DNA of 64,000 nucleotides from Chloroflexota bacterium (GTDB lineage Bacteria; Chloroflexota; Anaerolineae; SpSt-313): positions 62,001 to 126,000 of the forward strand of contig JAKPJZ010000250.1 in assembly GCA_029553955.1 (NCBI GenBank), read 5' to 3'. The notes under the pieces were generated by a model that worked only from the letters and a program-made list of their open reading frames with translations, was not told where the DNA came from and made no database searches. Each line of letters opens with the position of its first letter. Position 1 is the first letter of the stretch. Positions 41,079-49,022 of the stretch are shown here, piece by piece. A program made the position numbers and the translations under genes.

Positions 41079-43871
41079 TCACGACAACTCCTCCGCCGAG
41101 CTGACGACCTCATAATCCACCCCCAACGCGCCCTCGAAGTGCCGCCGGCCGCAGCGGATGCGGCGCGCCTCGTCGGGCCGCAGGTCGCCGGGCTTGGTCG
41201 AGCCCTTGGTCTCGCGCACCAGGTAGAGCAGCGGCTTGCCTAGGGCGCCCTCGGGGTTGTCCATGACGATGGCCCAGTCGGGGTTGTAGGCGCCGATGGG
41301 GGTGTCGACCGTGAACCAGCGCGGCAGCTTGATGTAGAGGCGCACGTCCTGGCGCTGCTCGAGCCCCTCGACGAAGCGGCGCTCGATGTCGGACTCGCAG
41401 GGCACCTGATCGTAGAGCGATGCGCCGTCCGTGCCGTCGGGCCGGCGGCTGGGCACGAGGTAGCCCTGCCAGCTCTCGACCTCGGCGTCGAACTGGGCCA
41501 TTTCGTACCACTCGCCGATCTTGTCGTACTTGATGCCGTCGATCAGTTGGCCGGCGAGCCTGTCTTTGATGATGGCCACCGCAGCCTGGGCGAACTCGGT
41601 GGGGTTGCTGACCATGGCCTGCTGCGCGGCCGGCGGCGCCTGGCGGATGATGGCGAGCAGCGTGCGCCGCGTGAGCCGCACCGGGGGCGTGGTCTGCTCG
41701 AGCAGGTTGCCCATGACGTCGAGCAGGTTGGGCAGGGGGTAGCGCCCGGCGAGGTCGATCAGCGTCTTGGCGCCGCTCATAGTGAGGGCGACAAAGGCGC
41801 CCTCATCCGTGACGTCGACGACGGCCTTGCGCAGCGTGATGCGCGGCGGGCGGATCTGCACCTCGGCGAGCCCGGCCACCACCTCGCGCACGAGCCGGTC
41901 GCTGTCGATGGCGACGTGGTAGCGGGTCTTCTGGCGGATCTTGTCCCACAGCTCTTGGAACTCGGGGCGGAGCTGGTAGGCCTTGCGCAGGTGCGACACG
42001 GCGCGCTGGTGGGCGTTGGCCGGCCGGGGCGGCAGGATGTCGTGGCCGTACTCTTGCTCGACGCGTGCCCGCTCTTCGGCGCTCAGCGCGTCGAGCGGCT
42101 TGCCGTAGCGCGCTGCGATCTCGGCCTGGTACTCGAAGGCGATCTCGCTCTGCAGTTGGCGCACAAAGTGGTCATAGCTCTCGTTGGCCACCACGGTCAA
42201 GACGTTCACCCGCTCGTCGCGCACGCGCACGCCGGCCTGGTTGACCGCCAGGCGCACGCCGCGGCCCACCTCCTGGCGCTTGCGCACTTCTGAGGCGGTC
42301 TGGCTGAGGGTGCAGATTTGGAAGACGTTGGGGTTATCCCAGCCCTCGCGCAGCGCCGAGTGCGAGAAGATAAAGGCCACCGGCTCGTCGAACGAGAGCA
42401 GGCGCTCCTTGTCCTTCATGATGAGGTCATAGACCTCGCGGTCCTTCTCGGCCTCGCCGCTGGTGCTGTCTTCGAGGATGACCTCGCCTGAGCGCGTGCG
42501 TCGCTGGGCGAAATAGGCGGCCTGCACCTCGGCCGCCGAGCGCGCGCGCCAGTCGGGGTAGGCGCGCTTGAGGTCGTCAAAGGCGCGCGCGAACAGCCGG
42601 CGGATGAGGCTGCCCTGGGGCGCATAATTGTCGACGCGGTCGATGAAGAAGAGCGAGAGCACCTTGATGCCCTGGGCGCGGAGCCGCTGTTGGCGCTCGA
42701 GGTGCTGCGCCACCGTCGTGCGGATCTGTGCCTCGAACACCGCCTCCTTGTCGGCGCCGAGTTCTTCGCCCACGTGCAGCTCTGCCTTGTTGGCAAAGCG
42801 TACCAAGCGGCCGCTGAGGCTGATCTCGTCGACCTCATAGCCGGCGTACTCGCTGCGCCGCGCCTTGTCATGCAGCGAGTCGCCCGGGCGCAGCGTCAGC
42901 GTCTGCGGGGCGATGCTGCCGCTGCGCATGAGGGCGTGGACGGTGACGCGCGCGGTGAGCGTCCTCTTGCGCGCCTCGATGCCCTCCAGGCGGATGTACG
43001 GCTGGGCGAAGCTGTCTTCGCGCACGACCGAGTCGACCTCGATGCGCTTGACCAGCCCCTGGCGGTAGGCCTCGTAGGGCGTCAGCCGGTAGACGATGTT
43101 GTAGGGGTTGCGGTGCGTGGCCGAGTAGCGCAGGGCGAAGAGCGGGTGCAGCGCGGCCAGTGCGGCGATGCTCTTCTCGCTCTCCATGTTCTGCGGTTCG
43201 TCGAGGATCAGGATGGGCCGCGTCGCCTGCACCAGGTGGATGGGTGTCGCGCCCTGCAGGCGGTCGGTGCTCTGGCGAATGACGTTGGCCGCCCTGTTGA
43301 AGGCGGCGATGGTCATCACCATCACCTCGACGCCGTCGGCCAAGGCGAACTGGCGTACCTGCGAGATGCTCGCCGAGTCGTAGGCGTAAAAGCGATAGGG
43401 GACGTTGCCGTACAGCGCTTGCAGGTGGCCGCGCGTGATGGCGAGGGTTTTGAGCACGCCCTCGCGGATGGCCAGCGAGGGCACCACGACAATGAATTTG
43501 CGCAGGCCGTAGCGGCGGTAGAGCTCGAGCAGCGTGCGTAGGTAGACGTAGGTCTTGCCGGTGCCGGTCTCCATCTCCACCGAAAAGTTGTAGAAGCGCA
43601 CGGCCTGGGCGCTGCCGTTGCTCTCCACCTCTTGCTCGATGCAGGCCAGCGCCGCGTCGGGCGCGATGTGGCCGCGCTGCTGCACTGCCTGCAGGTTGGC
43701 CAAGAGCTCGGCCTCGCCCAAGTCGAGCCGGTTGGCCACGGCGGCGGCGAAGGAGGCGCCGTCGCCGAAGGTCAACGCGGTGGCGATGCGCGGCTGGCCC
43801 GCGAAGAGGTCGGCGACCGCCGCGATGGCCTGCAACTGGAATTCCTGGTTGGCATCAAACTGGAGCTGCAC
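41079..43871 (-). CDS. Type III restriction enzyme, Res subunit (helicase-nuclease)
   Basis: 930 residues from a GTG with GGAGG upstream (VQLQFDANQEFQLQAI); in-frame sequence further upstream is a repeat. SF2 helicase motifs: Walker A METGTGKTYVYLRTL (100-114), DEPQNME in the DExx position, YSATHRNP as motif III, and HSALREGWDNPNVFQICTLS as motif V/VI region. The C-terminus has PDWAIVMD...YLVRETKGS, the PD-(D/E)xK nuclease site. With Mod it should cut unmethylated foreign DNA after ATP-driven scanning. It is last in the minus-strand operon mod, mntA, hepT, res, with a 316-base gap before it containing a repeat. Confidence 0.92.
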   Translation of the reverse strand: MQLQFDANQEFQLQAIAAVADLFAGQPRIATALTFGDGASFAAAVANRLDLGEAELLANLQAVQQRGHIAPDAALACIEQEVESNGSAQAVRFYNFSVEMETGTGKTYVYLRTLLELYRRYGLRKFIVVVPSLAIREGVLKTLAITRGHLQALYGNVPYRFYAYDSASISQVRQFALADGVEVMVMTIAAFNRAANVIRQSTDRLQGATPIHLVQATRPILILDEPQNMESEKSIAALAALHPLFALRYSATHRNPYNIVYRLTPYEAYRQGLVKRIEVDSVVREDSFAQPYIRLEGIEARKRTLTARVTVHALMRSGSIAPQTLTLRPGDSLHDKARRSEYAGYEVDEISLSGRLVRFANKAELHVGEELGADKEAVFEAQIRTTVAQHLERQQRLRAQGIKVLSLFFIDRVDNYAPQGSLIRRLFARAFDDLKRAYPDWRARSAAEVQAAYFAQRRTRSGEVILEDSTSGEAEKDREVYDLIMKDKERLLSFDEPVAFIFSHSALREGWDNPNVFQICTLSQTASEVRKRQEVGRGVRLAVNQAGVRVRDERVNVLTVVANESYDHFVRQLQSEIAFEYQAEIAARYGKPLDALSAEERARVEQEYGHDILPPRPANAHQRAVSHLRKAYQLRPEFQELWDKIRQKTRYHVAIDSDRLVREVVAGLAEVQIRPPRITLRKAVVDVTDEGAFVALTMSGAKTLIDLAGRYPLPNLLDVMGNLLEQTTPPVRLTRRTLLAIIRQAPPAAQQAMVSNPTEFAQAAVAIIKDRLAGQLIDGIKYDKIGEWYEMAQFDAEVESWQGYLVPSRRPDGTDGASLYDQVPCESDIERRFVEGLEQRQDVRLYIKLPRWFTVDTPIGAYNPDWAIVMDNPEGALGKPLLYLVRETKGSTKPGDLRPDEARRIRCGRRHFEGALGVDYEVVSSAEELS

Positions 43872-43917
43872 TATGCCTCCGATTGCCAGCAGAATGGCGG
43901 TAACATCAAAGCACAGG

Positions 43918-44087
43918 GCGGCCCGTAGTAACGACTCTGGTCGTCGCCGGAATAGCGGCCAAGCTGGCATTCCGGCAGCACATCCGAAGCCCGTCGCTGC
44001 GCCAGGGCAGAACCGGCCTGCCGCAGCCCGGACTCGGCTGGCTACCGTTCTGGGGACGACTAGAGTCGTTGCTACGGCGCGGGCCGG
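43918..44087. repeat. Inverted repeat of the GTAGTAACGACTCTGGTCGTC family
   Basis: GCCCGTAGTAACGACTCTGG then TCGTCGCC at the left faces GGGGACGACTAGAGTCGTTG then CTACGGCGCGGGC at the right, about 170 bp overall. It is an insertion in the R-M operon between hepT and res and may weaken read-through into res. Confidence 0.85.
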
Positions 44088-44187
44088 CGATGAGCACAAG
44101 GTCCTGAGAGTCAGTGCCGTTGGGCTGGCAGCCGGCGCTCCACGGGTGCCGCTGGTACGCACATGGCCGGGCCTCGCCAGGCGACGC

Positions 44188-44535
44188 TCAAGGGGTGGGC
44201 GGGAGCCACTCCCGCAGCCGGTCGATCAACTCGGGCACGTGTACGGTCGCTACGTTCCATATGCGGTCTTGCTTGATCGCACCGTACTCGTGCGCCAACA
44301 CGTTGCGCTGGGCGATGATGCTGCGCCAGCGGATCTCGGGATGAGCCCGCCTGAAGGCCTCCGAAACGTGGTGTGCAGCCTCGCCGATGATCTCCAGCGC
44401 CCTTTCCACAGCGAGCTGGACCTTGCGATCGGCAATGTAGGCCTCGAAGGTGAGGCCGGCCGTGAAGGTACGGACTGCCAGCGCCGCGTCTAGCATGTCC
44501 CACAGGTAGGCCGCGTCGCGCTCCTCAGGCTGCAT
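44188..44535 (-). CDS. hepT: HepT-like HEPN-domain toxin (DUF86)
   Basis: 115 residues, all-helical. ALEIIGEAAHHVSEAFR and RSIIAQRNVLAHEYG are DUF86 signatures. R77-x4-H82-x-Y84 (RNVLAHEY) is the RX4HXY motif: Arg and His form the RNase site, and Tyr is the residue modified by the MntA antitoxin in characterised pairs. Its start overlaps the end of mntA by 11 bases, so translation is coupled. Placed between mod and res of a type III system, it may kill or arrest the cell if the operon is disturbed. Confidence 0.9.
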   Translation of the reverse strand: MQPEERDAAYLWDMLDAALAVRTFTAGLTFEAYIADRKVQLAVERALEIIGEAAHHVSEAFRRAHPEIRWRSIIAQRNVLAHEYGAIKQDRIWNVATVHVPELIDRLREWLPPTP

Positions 44536-44830
44536 AGACGACCTCCTTCGTGCTGAGGATGGCCCGGCGGCGGAAGGGGTTGCGCAAGGCGCTTTCCTCA
44601 ACCAGGTCGACATCTCGGCCAAAGAGTGCCTTGAGCTCCTCGGCCATATCGACGAGGTCCAGCAGGCTCCAGGGGGCGCCGGGGGCAAAGGTCACGAGGA
44701 CGTCGACGTCGCTCTCGGGGCCGAAATCCTCACGCAGGACAGAGCCAAAGAGGGCGAGTTCCGTGATCTGCCAGCGACGGCAAAAGGCAGCGATCTTGTC
44801 GCGTGGCACAGCAACCCTGACCTGGGCCAT
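44525..44830 (-). CDS. mntA: MntA-like minimal nucleotidyltransferase antitoxin
   Basis: 101 residues. LFGSVLREDFGPESDVDVLV contains the exact GSx10DxD motif (Gly29-Ser30, Asp41, Asp43) of the minimal nucleotidyltransferase family; a third acidic residue lies in RDVDLVEE. In studied MntA-HepT pairs the antitoxin adds AMP units to the toxin's RX4HXY Tyr, blocking RNase activity. The ATG at 44830 follows AAGGAGGG and lies 17 bases after the mod stop, so it is the second gene of the operon. Confidence 0.9.
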   Translation of the reverse strand: MAQVRVAVPRDKIAAFCRRWQITELALFGSVLREDFGPESDVDVLVTFAPGAPWSLLDLVDMAEELKALFGRDVDLVEESALRNPFRRRAILSTKEVVYAA

Positions 44831-44847
44831 GGGCGCACCCTCCTTTT

Positions 44848-46701
44848 TCAGATGACTTTGAGGCGGCACTGCAGCGCCAGGTTGGCAGCCTGGGCGTCGT
44901 CGAGCGCCGCGTCGCGGCAGACGAAGAGGTCGTCCTTGCCCAGATGCAAGGCGCGCAACGCCGCCACGTCAAGCCGCGCGTCGAGGCAGATGGTGAACGA
45001 CTGGCCCCTGGCCGGGTCGCTGACGCGGTAGACGGTGTTGGCGGCCAGGCCCGGCAGCCGCTCGACGCGCGAGTCGAGGCCATAGCCCTCCTTGAGCGCC
45101 ACCTCCCAGATCACGCCTTCAGGCTGCCAGCCATCGACGAGGGGGTCAGTGAAGAGCGCCATCTGCTCGGCATAGGCGTCGGGCGCTGCGCCGGCCACCC
45201 CGGGCCACGGCCGGTAGTTGGAGGGCGCCAGCTTGAAGACGCGGCAACCCAGGTCCTCGGGCGTGTCGCGCGTCGAGAGCGGCAGCTTGCCTTCGTCCTC
45301 GGCCTTCATGCGCGCCACCACGCGGCGGATGCGCTCTTTGCCGATGTCGGCGATGGTGGGGTAATCCGTGCGCCCTGTCGGCTCGGGGAGTTGCACCATG
45401 ATGAAGCGGCGGTTGCCGCCGTCCTCGCGGTTCTGCGCCAGAACGGCGTGGGCAGTGGTGCTCGAACCAGCGAAAAAGTCTATGATCAGATCACCCTCGT
45501 CGGGCGTGCTGGCGAGTTCCAGCATTCTGCGGATGAGCAGCGTGGGTTTTGGCGTGTCGAATCCTCTGCCCCCCTCAAAGAGCGCCTTCATTTCGGCTCG
45601 GGCTCGCCTAGTGCTGCCAGCGAACCTGTAGTCCCACCAGGTTATGGGAACCACCCCTTCTTTCATCTCACTGAGGAAAGTCTTGACGAAGGGGAAGCGG
45701 GATGTTCCATCCCTGCCCCACCAAAGGCGGCCTTCCCGCTGATAGCGTTCTATGGTCGCCTTTGGCCTTCGCCAAGAGTTGCCTGGGGGCGGAAGAACCT
45801 CCTCGCCTGCCGGATTGAGAAGGGCGTAGTAATCACGCGGGCGGTATTCGCCGCGCGTCAGTGGCGTCCCAAGCCAGGGGCCACGGGGATCGTTGTCCGG
45901 GTTCTTGTAGTTGGCGAGTTGGCTCTCGGTTCGAGCGAGCAGGCGCACCTTGAAGGCATCCGAGCGTTTGTAGCAGACAACATAGTTGTGCGTTAACGCC
46001 ACCTCACTTGAGGCGTTTCCCGGCGTGTCTTTCGCCTGCCATACAATCGCGGCCACAAAGTTCTCTTCGCCAAAGATCTCGTTCATGAGCATCCGCAGAT
46101 TGTGGACCTCGGAATCGTCGATACTGACAAAGATCACGCCATCCTCGCGCAGCAGTTGTCGCGCCAGGAAGAGGCGCGGGTACATCATCGACAGCCACGC
46201 CGAGTGGTAGCGGCCGCTCGTCTCGGGGTTGGAGGTCAGCAGGTTGCCCGCCGCGTCGGCCTGGCCGGTGAGGCGCAGATAGGTGTCGAGCGGGTCGGCA
46301 TAGTTGTCGGGGTAGACAAAGTCGTTGCCGGTGTTGTAGGGCGGGTCGATGTAGATCATCTTGACGCGGCCGAAATAGGCCTTGTAGAGCAGCTTGAGCA
46401 CCTCGAGGTTATCGCCCTCGATAAAGACGTTCTGCGTGCTGTCGAAATCGAGCGACTCCTCGGGGCAGGGGGCGAGGGTGGCGGCGCTGGGGGTCTGCAG
46501 CAGGCGGATGGCATCGCGCTTGCCGGCCCAGGAAAAGCTGTAGCGCTCGGGGCGGTCGTCGACGGCGTCGCCCAGCGTGGCGCGCAAGGCGTCCCAATCG
46601 ACGCGGCCCTCGCTGAACGCCTCGGGGAAGAGCGCCCGCAGCCGTTCCACCTGCTCGGCTGTGAGGTCCGGCGACTTGCGCTGTACAGGCTCCCGCGCCA
46701 T
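44848..46701 (-). CDS. Type III restriction-modification, Mod subunit (adenine-specific DNA methyltransferase)
   Basis: 617 residues. Beta-class order: catalytic motif IV DPPYNTGNDF (119-128) precedes motif I DFFAGSSTTAHAV (about 407-419). A target-recognition region lies between (about 215-380, ATIERYQREGRLWWGRDGTSRFPF). Leading segments SFSWAGKRDAIRLLQTPS and NVFIEGDNLEVLKLLYKAY are typical of type III Mod. It methylates one strand of an asymmetric site, which cannot be predicted. AAAGGTGG precedes the ATG; a strong minus-strand promoter lies 44-72 bases upstream. It is the first gene of the operon. Confidence 0.93.
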   Translation of the reverse strand: MAREPVQRKSPDLTAEQVERLRALFPEAFSEGRVDWDALRATLGDAVDDRPERYSFSWAGKRDAIRLLQTPSAATLAPCPEESLDFDSTQNVFIEGDNLEVLKLLYKAYFGRVKMIYIDPPYNTGNDFVYPDNYADPLDTYLRLTGQADAAGNLLTSNPETSGRYHSAWLSMMYPRLFLARQLLREDGVIFVSIDDSEVHNLRMLMNEIFGEENFVAAIVWQAKDTPGNASSEVALTHNYVVCYKRSDAFKVRLLARTESQLANYKNPDNDPRGPWLGTPLTRGEYRPRDYYALLNPAGEEVLPPPGNSWRRPKATIERYQREGRLWWGRDGTSRFPFVKTFLSEMKEGVVPITWWDYRFAGSTRRARAEMKALFEGGRGFDTPKPTLLIRRMLELASTPDEGDLIIDFFAGSSTTAHAVLAQNREDGGNRRFIMVQLPEPTGRTDYPTIADIGKERIRRVVARMKAEDEGKLPLSTRDTPEDLGCRVFKLAPSNYRPWPGVAGAAPDAYAEQMALFTDPLVDGWQPEGVIWEVALKEGYGLDSRVERLPGLAANTVYRVSDPARGQSFTICLDARLDVAALRALHLGKDDLFVCRDAALDDAQAANLALQCRLKVI

Positions 46702-46744
46702 GGCACCACCTTTCATTGCAGTGCTGGCCAACATACGGTGCCCC

Positions 46745-46773
46745 ATTCTACCGCCAGGCGAGGGCTATGTCAA
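46745..46773 (-). promoter_or_regulatory. Promoter of the mod-mntA-hepT-res operon
   Basis: On the minus strand TTGACA (46768-46773), a 17-base spacer and TAGAAT (46745-46750), near-consensus; transcription would start about 37 bases before the mod start codon. Confidence 0.75.
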
Positions 46774-47010
46774 TGTCCTTGTGTAAGTGAAGCACCGTAC
46801 GGCAGGGCCGGAAGCAACGCGAGGCGGCCGGCTGTCTGGGCGCGGTCGCCGCGCCCTGGCGCCGCAGGGGCGGCCGCGTTGGTCTGTGCGGCAGGGTGGG
46901 GCGGGGAGACCCCGCCCCTACGGTGCGTGCGCGCGGACTGCCGACTCGCGGGGTTTCCTTGACAATACTGGACTACCCTTTGAATGGATCGGCAGATCGG
47001 CGTTTGCAGC
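46774..47010. other. Non-coding gap between divergent defence genes
   Basis: GC-rich sequence with a GGGGCGGGGAGACCCCGCCCC hairpin near 46896-46916. A TTGACA at 46959 faces right but lacks a good -10 box. No gene seen. Confidence 0.5.
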
Positions 47011-47024
47011 AAAGGAGCATGCAC

Positions 47025-48209
47025 ATGGGTGGAGCACGACGTTCGACCAAGGAACGGCAGCCGAAGGAGCTTGGCCTTGCCTTTGGCCTCACGCTTATGT
47101 GGGGCGCCATCGCTTTCCTCAGCTTCTTTCCCAGGCGCTCGGCCAACCTCATGCCCTTCTTCGTGGCCACCCTCTTCTTAATCGTCGTCTGGGTGGTGGC
47201 CATCGCTCTCCTGCGCCTGCGCCTGGCGCGCAACAAGACCATCGACGAGCTGCGCAGCCTCTCGCCCACCGAGTTCGAGGACTGGGTGGCGGCGCGCTTC
47301 CGAGAGCTGGGCTACCGCGTGCGGCTGACCGGCATGGGCGGCGACCACGGCGCGGACCTGGTGCTCGAGAAGCCGGGTGAGCTGGCCATCGTGCAGTGCA
47401 AGCGCTACCGCGCGCGCTCGGCCGGCGAGCCGATGTTGCGCGACCTCTACGGCGCGATGCACGATTTCGGCGCCCAGCGTGGCTATTTCGTGACCACCGG
47501 CTACTTTACTGACGCCGCCCGCGACTGGGCCAGGGGCAAGCCGCTGGCGCTGTGGGATGGCGATGACCTGACGAGCCTGGCCCAGGCCGGCTCCCCTGCG
47601 CAGCCGGCGCCTCAGCCTGCGCAGCCACAGCGCGTGCGTCCTGCTACGCTCGCTGCTGCAGCACCCGGTACCACGGCGACACCGTCGCAATCCCCCCGCG
47701 ACGGGGCGACGGTGGGGGGGCACCCCATCGCGCCAGTCTCCGCAGCGCCCGACATTGCAGCGCCCAACCAATCCCCCCGCGACGGGGGGACGGTGGGGGG
47801 GGCACCCCACCTGCCCGCGCTGCGGCGCTGCGCTTGTCGTCCGCCACCAGCGCCAGACCGGCGAGGCCTTTCTCGGCTGCAGCAGCTTTCCCCGCTGCCG
47901 GCACACGCAGCGCCTGCCTTCGTAGCCCCCGTGAGGGGGAAACCGGGTCTGACGCTGCGCGCGAGCCCGGTATGGACCACGGTAGGCGATGTGGCCAGCG
48001 GTGTGGCGCCACCGGCCGCCCCGCCGGGGCGGCCGGTGGCGCCACACCGCTGGCCACATCGCCTTGCCAATGCAGGCGCCGTCCCTGCGGCTGCCGCGGC
48101 TTCGCGCCCCTTTCGCGTCTTTCGCGCTCCAGACACCTCCTCCCCCAAATGCACCAACTGTGCTACAATGCCGGCACCAACTACTGCGAGGTGCATTCCC
48201 CATGACTGA
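47025..48209 (+). CDS. Membrane-anchored Mrr-like restriction endonuclease, frameshifted before a zinc ribbon
   Basis: Two membrane helices (about 22-38 and 45-65), then an Mrr-type PD-(D/E)xK domain: LSPTEFEDWVAARFRELGYRV, GDHGADLVLEKPGELAIVQC, KRY, LYGAMHDFGA and YFVTTGYFT. As sequenced the frame runs to 48209, but after a G8 tract at 47795-47802 the next frame encodes a four-Cys zinc ribbon (CPRCGAALVVRHQ, FLGCSSFPRCRHTQ) ending at a TAG at 47925. Its neighbour has the same ribbon in frame. The tail beyond 47925 crosses a long palindrome and is not credible. One G too many, by error or slippage, explains it; the intact product would be about 299 residues. ATG at 47025 follows AAAGGAG. Confidence 0.75.
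   Translation: MGGARRSTKERQPKELGLAFGLTLMWGAIAFLSFFPRRSANLMPFFVATLFLIVVWVVAIALLRLRLARNKTIDELRSLSPTEFEDWVAARFRELGYRVRLTGMGGDHGADLVLEKPGELAIVQCKRYRARSAGEPMLRDLYGAMHDFGAQRGYFVTTGYFTDAARDWARGKPLALWDGDDLTSLAQAGSPAQPAPQPAQPQRVRPATLAAAAPGTTATPSQSPRDGATVGGHPIAPVSAAPDIAAPNQSPRDGGTVGGAPHLPALRRCACRPPPAPDRRGLSRLQQLSPLPAHAAPAFVAPVRGKPGLTLRASPVWTTVGDVASGVAPPAAPPGRPVAPHRWPHRLANAGAVPAAAAASRPFRVFRAPDTSSPKCTNCATMPAPTTARCIPHD
47929..48063. repeat. Flank plus long hairpin, 38-bp perfect arms
   Basis: The conserved flank AACCGGGTCTGACGCTGCGC, then GAGCCCGGTATGGACC (47941-47977), precedes a hairpin at 47985-48063 (arm starts GGCGATGTGGCCAGCGG; loop GCC). It begins right after the in-frame TAG of the zinc-ribbon frame. 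Confidence 0.92.
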
Positions 48210-48939
48210 CGGCCGGCGGCGGGCGAAGGCCCGCGCGCCTTTGGAGGTGGCGGTGGCGCGCGCGCTGACGGCGCCGCTGCTTTGCGTGGCGGCGATGCTG
48301 TACGCCGTGTACGCCCTTGGCGGCCCCGATACCCGCGCCTACCTGGCGGGCACGTTGCTGCTGCTCGCGGCGGCCTGGGCGCTGGCGGTGCGCCGGCTGA
48401 TCGTGCGCCGGGCAGCGGGCAAGACGTTGGCGCAGTTGCAGGCGCTGGAGCCCGCCGATTTCGAGGCCTGGACGGCGGCGCGCTTTCGCGAGTTGGGCTA
48501 CCGTGTGCGTATTACGGGCGCGGCGGGCGACCATGGCGTAGACCTGGTGCTGGAGGCGCCGGGCGAGCTGGCGATTGTGCAGTGTAAGCGCTACCGCTCC
48601 AGGGTGGTGGGCGAGGCGGCGCTGCGCGACCTCTACGGCGCGATGCACGACTCTGGCGCGACGCGCGCCTTCCTGGTGACGACCGGCCGGCTGACGCGCG
48701 CGGCGTTGGCCTGGGCCGCGGGCAAGCCGATTGTGGTGTGGGATGGTGCTGTGCTGGCGCGCCCGGCGGCCCCCTTCCCCCGCGACGGGGGGACGGCGGG
48801 GGGGCAGCCGCTCTGCCCCCGCTGCGGAGCACCCCTGGTGGAGCGGCGTATGCCCGGCGTCGACGGGCCTTTCCTGGGCTGCTCGCGACATCCCCGCTGC
48901 CGGCATACCCAGCCCGTGGAGGCGGACAGGACGCTGTAG
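48202..48939 (+). CDS. Membrane-anchored Mrr-like restriction endonuclease with zinc ribbon
   Basis: 245 residues. Two membrane helices (about 20-40 and 47-62), then the Mrr-like domain: LEPADFEAWTAARFRELGYR, GDHGVDLVLEAPGELAIVQC, KRYRSR and FLVTTGRLT. The catalytic acidic Asp and QxK are present. After a FPRDGGTAGG linker comes a zinc ribbon CPRCGAPLVERR...GCSRHPRCRHTQ, as at the end of topoisomerase I. It may cleave modified or foreign DNA near the membrane; this is inference from the fold. It is a clear paralogue of the gene upstream and is intact. Confidence 0.87.
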   Translation: MTDGRRRAKARAPLEVAVARALTAPLLCVAAMLYAVYALGGPDTRAYLAGTLLLLAAAWALAVRRLIVRRAAGKTLAQLQALEPADFEAWTAARFRELGYRVRITGAAGDHGVDLVLEAPGELAIVQCKRYRSRVVGEAALRDLYGAMHDSGATRAFLVTTGRLTRAALAWAAGKPIVVWDGAVLARPAAPFPRDGGTAGGQPLCPRCGAPLVERRMPGVDGPFLGCSRHPRCRHTQPVEADRTL

Positions 48940-48961
48940 CCCTGTCGCTTCATACGGCAGC

Positions 48962-49019
48962 CGCATGGCCGGCCGGCTCAAAGCTTCGCGTGAGCCCGGC
49001 ATAGGACCCCCAAACCCTA
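48962..49019. repeat. Half copy of the conserved hairpin flank, without the hairpin
   Basis: GCATGGCCGGCCGGCTCAAA then GCTTCGCGTGAGCCCGGCAT then AGGACCCCCAAACCC. It shows that the flank can exist without a full palindromic partner. Confidence 0.7.
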
Positions 49020-49022
49020 CCC

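Noticed and set aside
43872..44162. N-terminal extension of the Res subunit
   Set aside because: The extra residues come from the inverted repeat at 43918-44087; GGAGG precedes the GTG at 43871, which gives the normal type III start.
47926..48209. C-terminal extension of the first Mrr-like protein
   Set aside because: It reads through a 38-bp-arm palindrome and a conserved repeat flank, while the zinc ribbon of the paralogue is found in the neighbouring frame ending at 47925.
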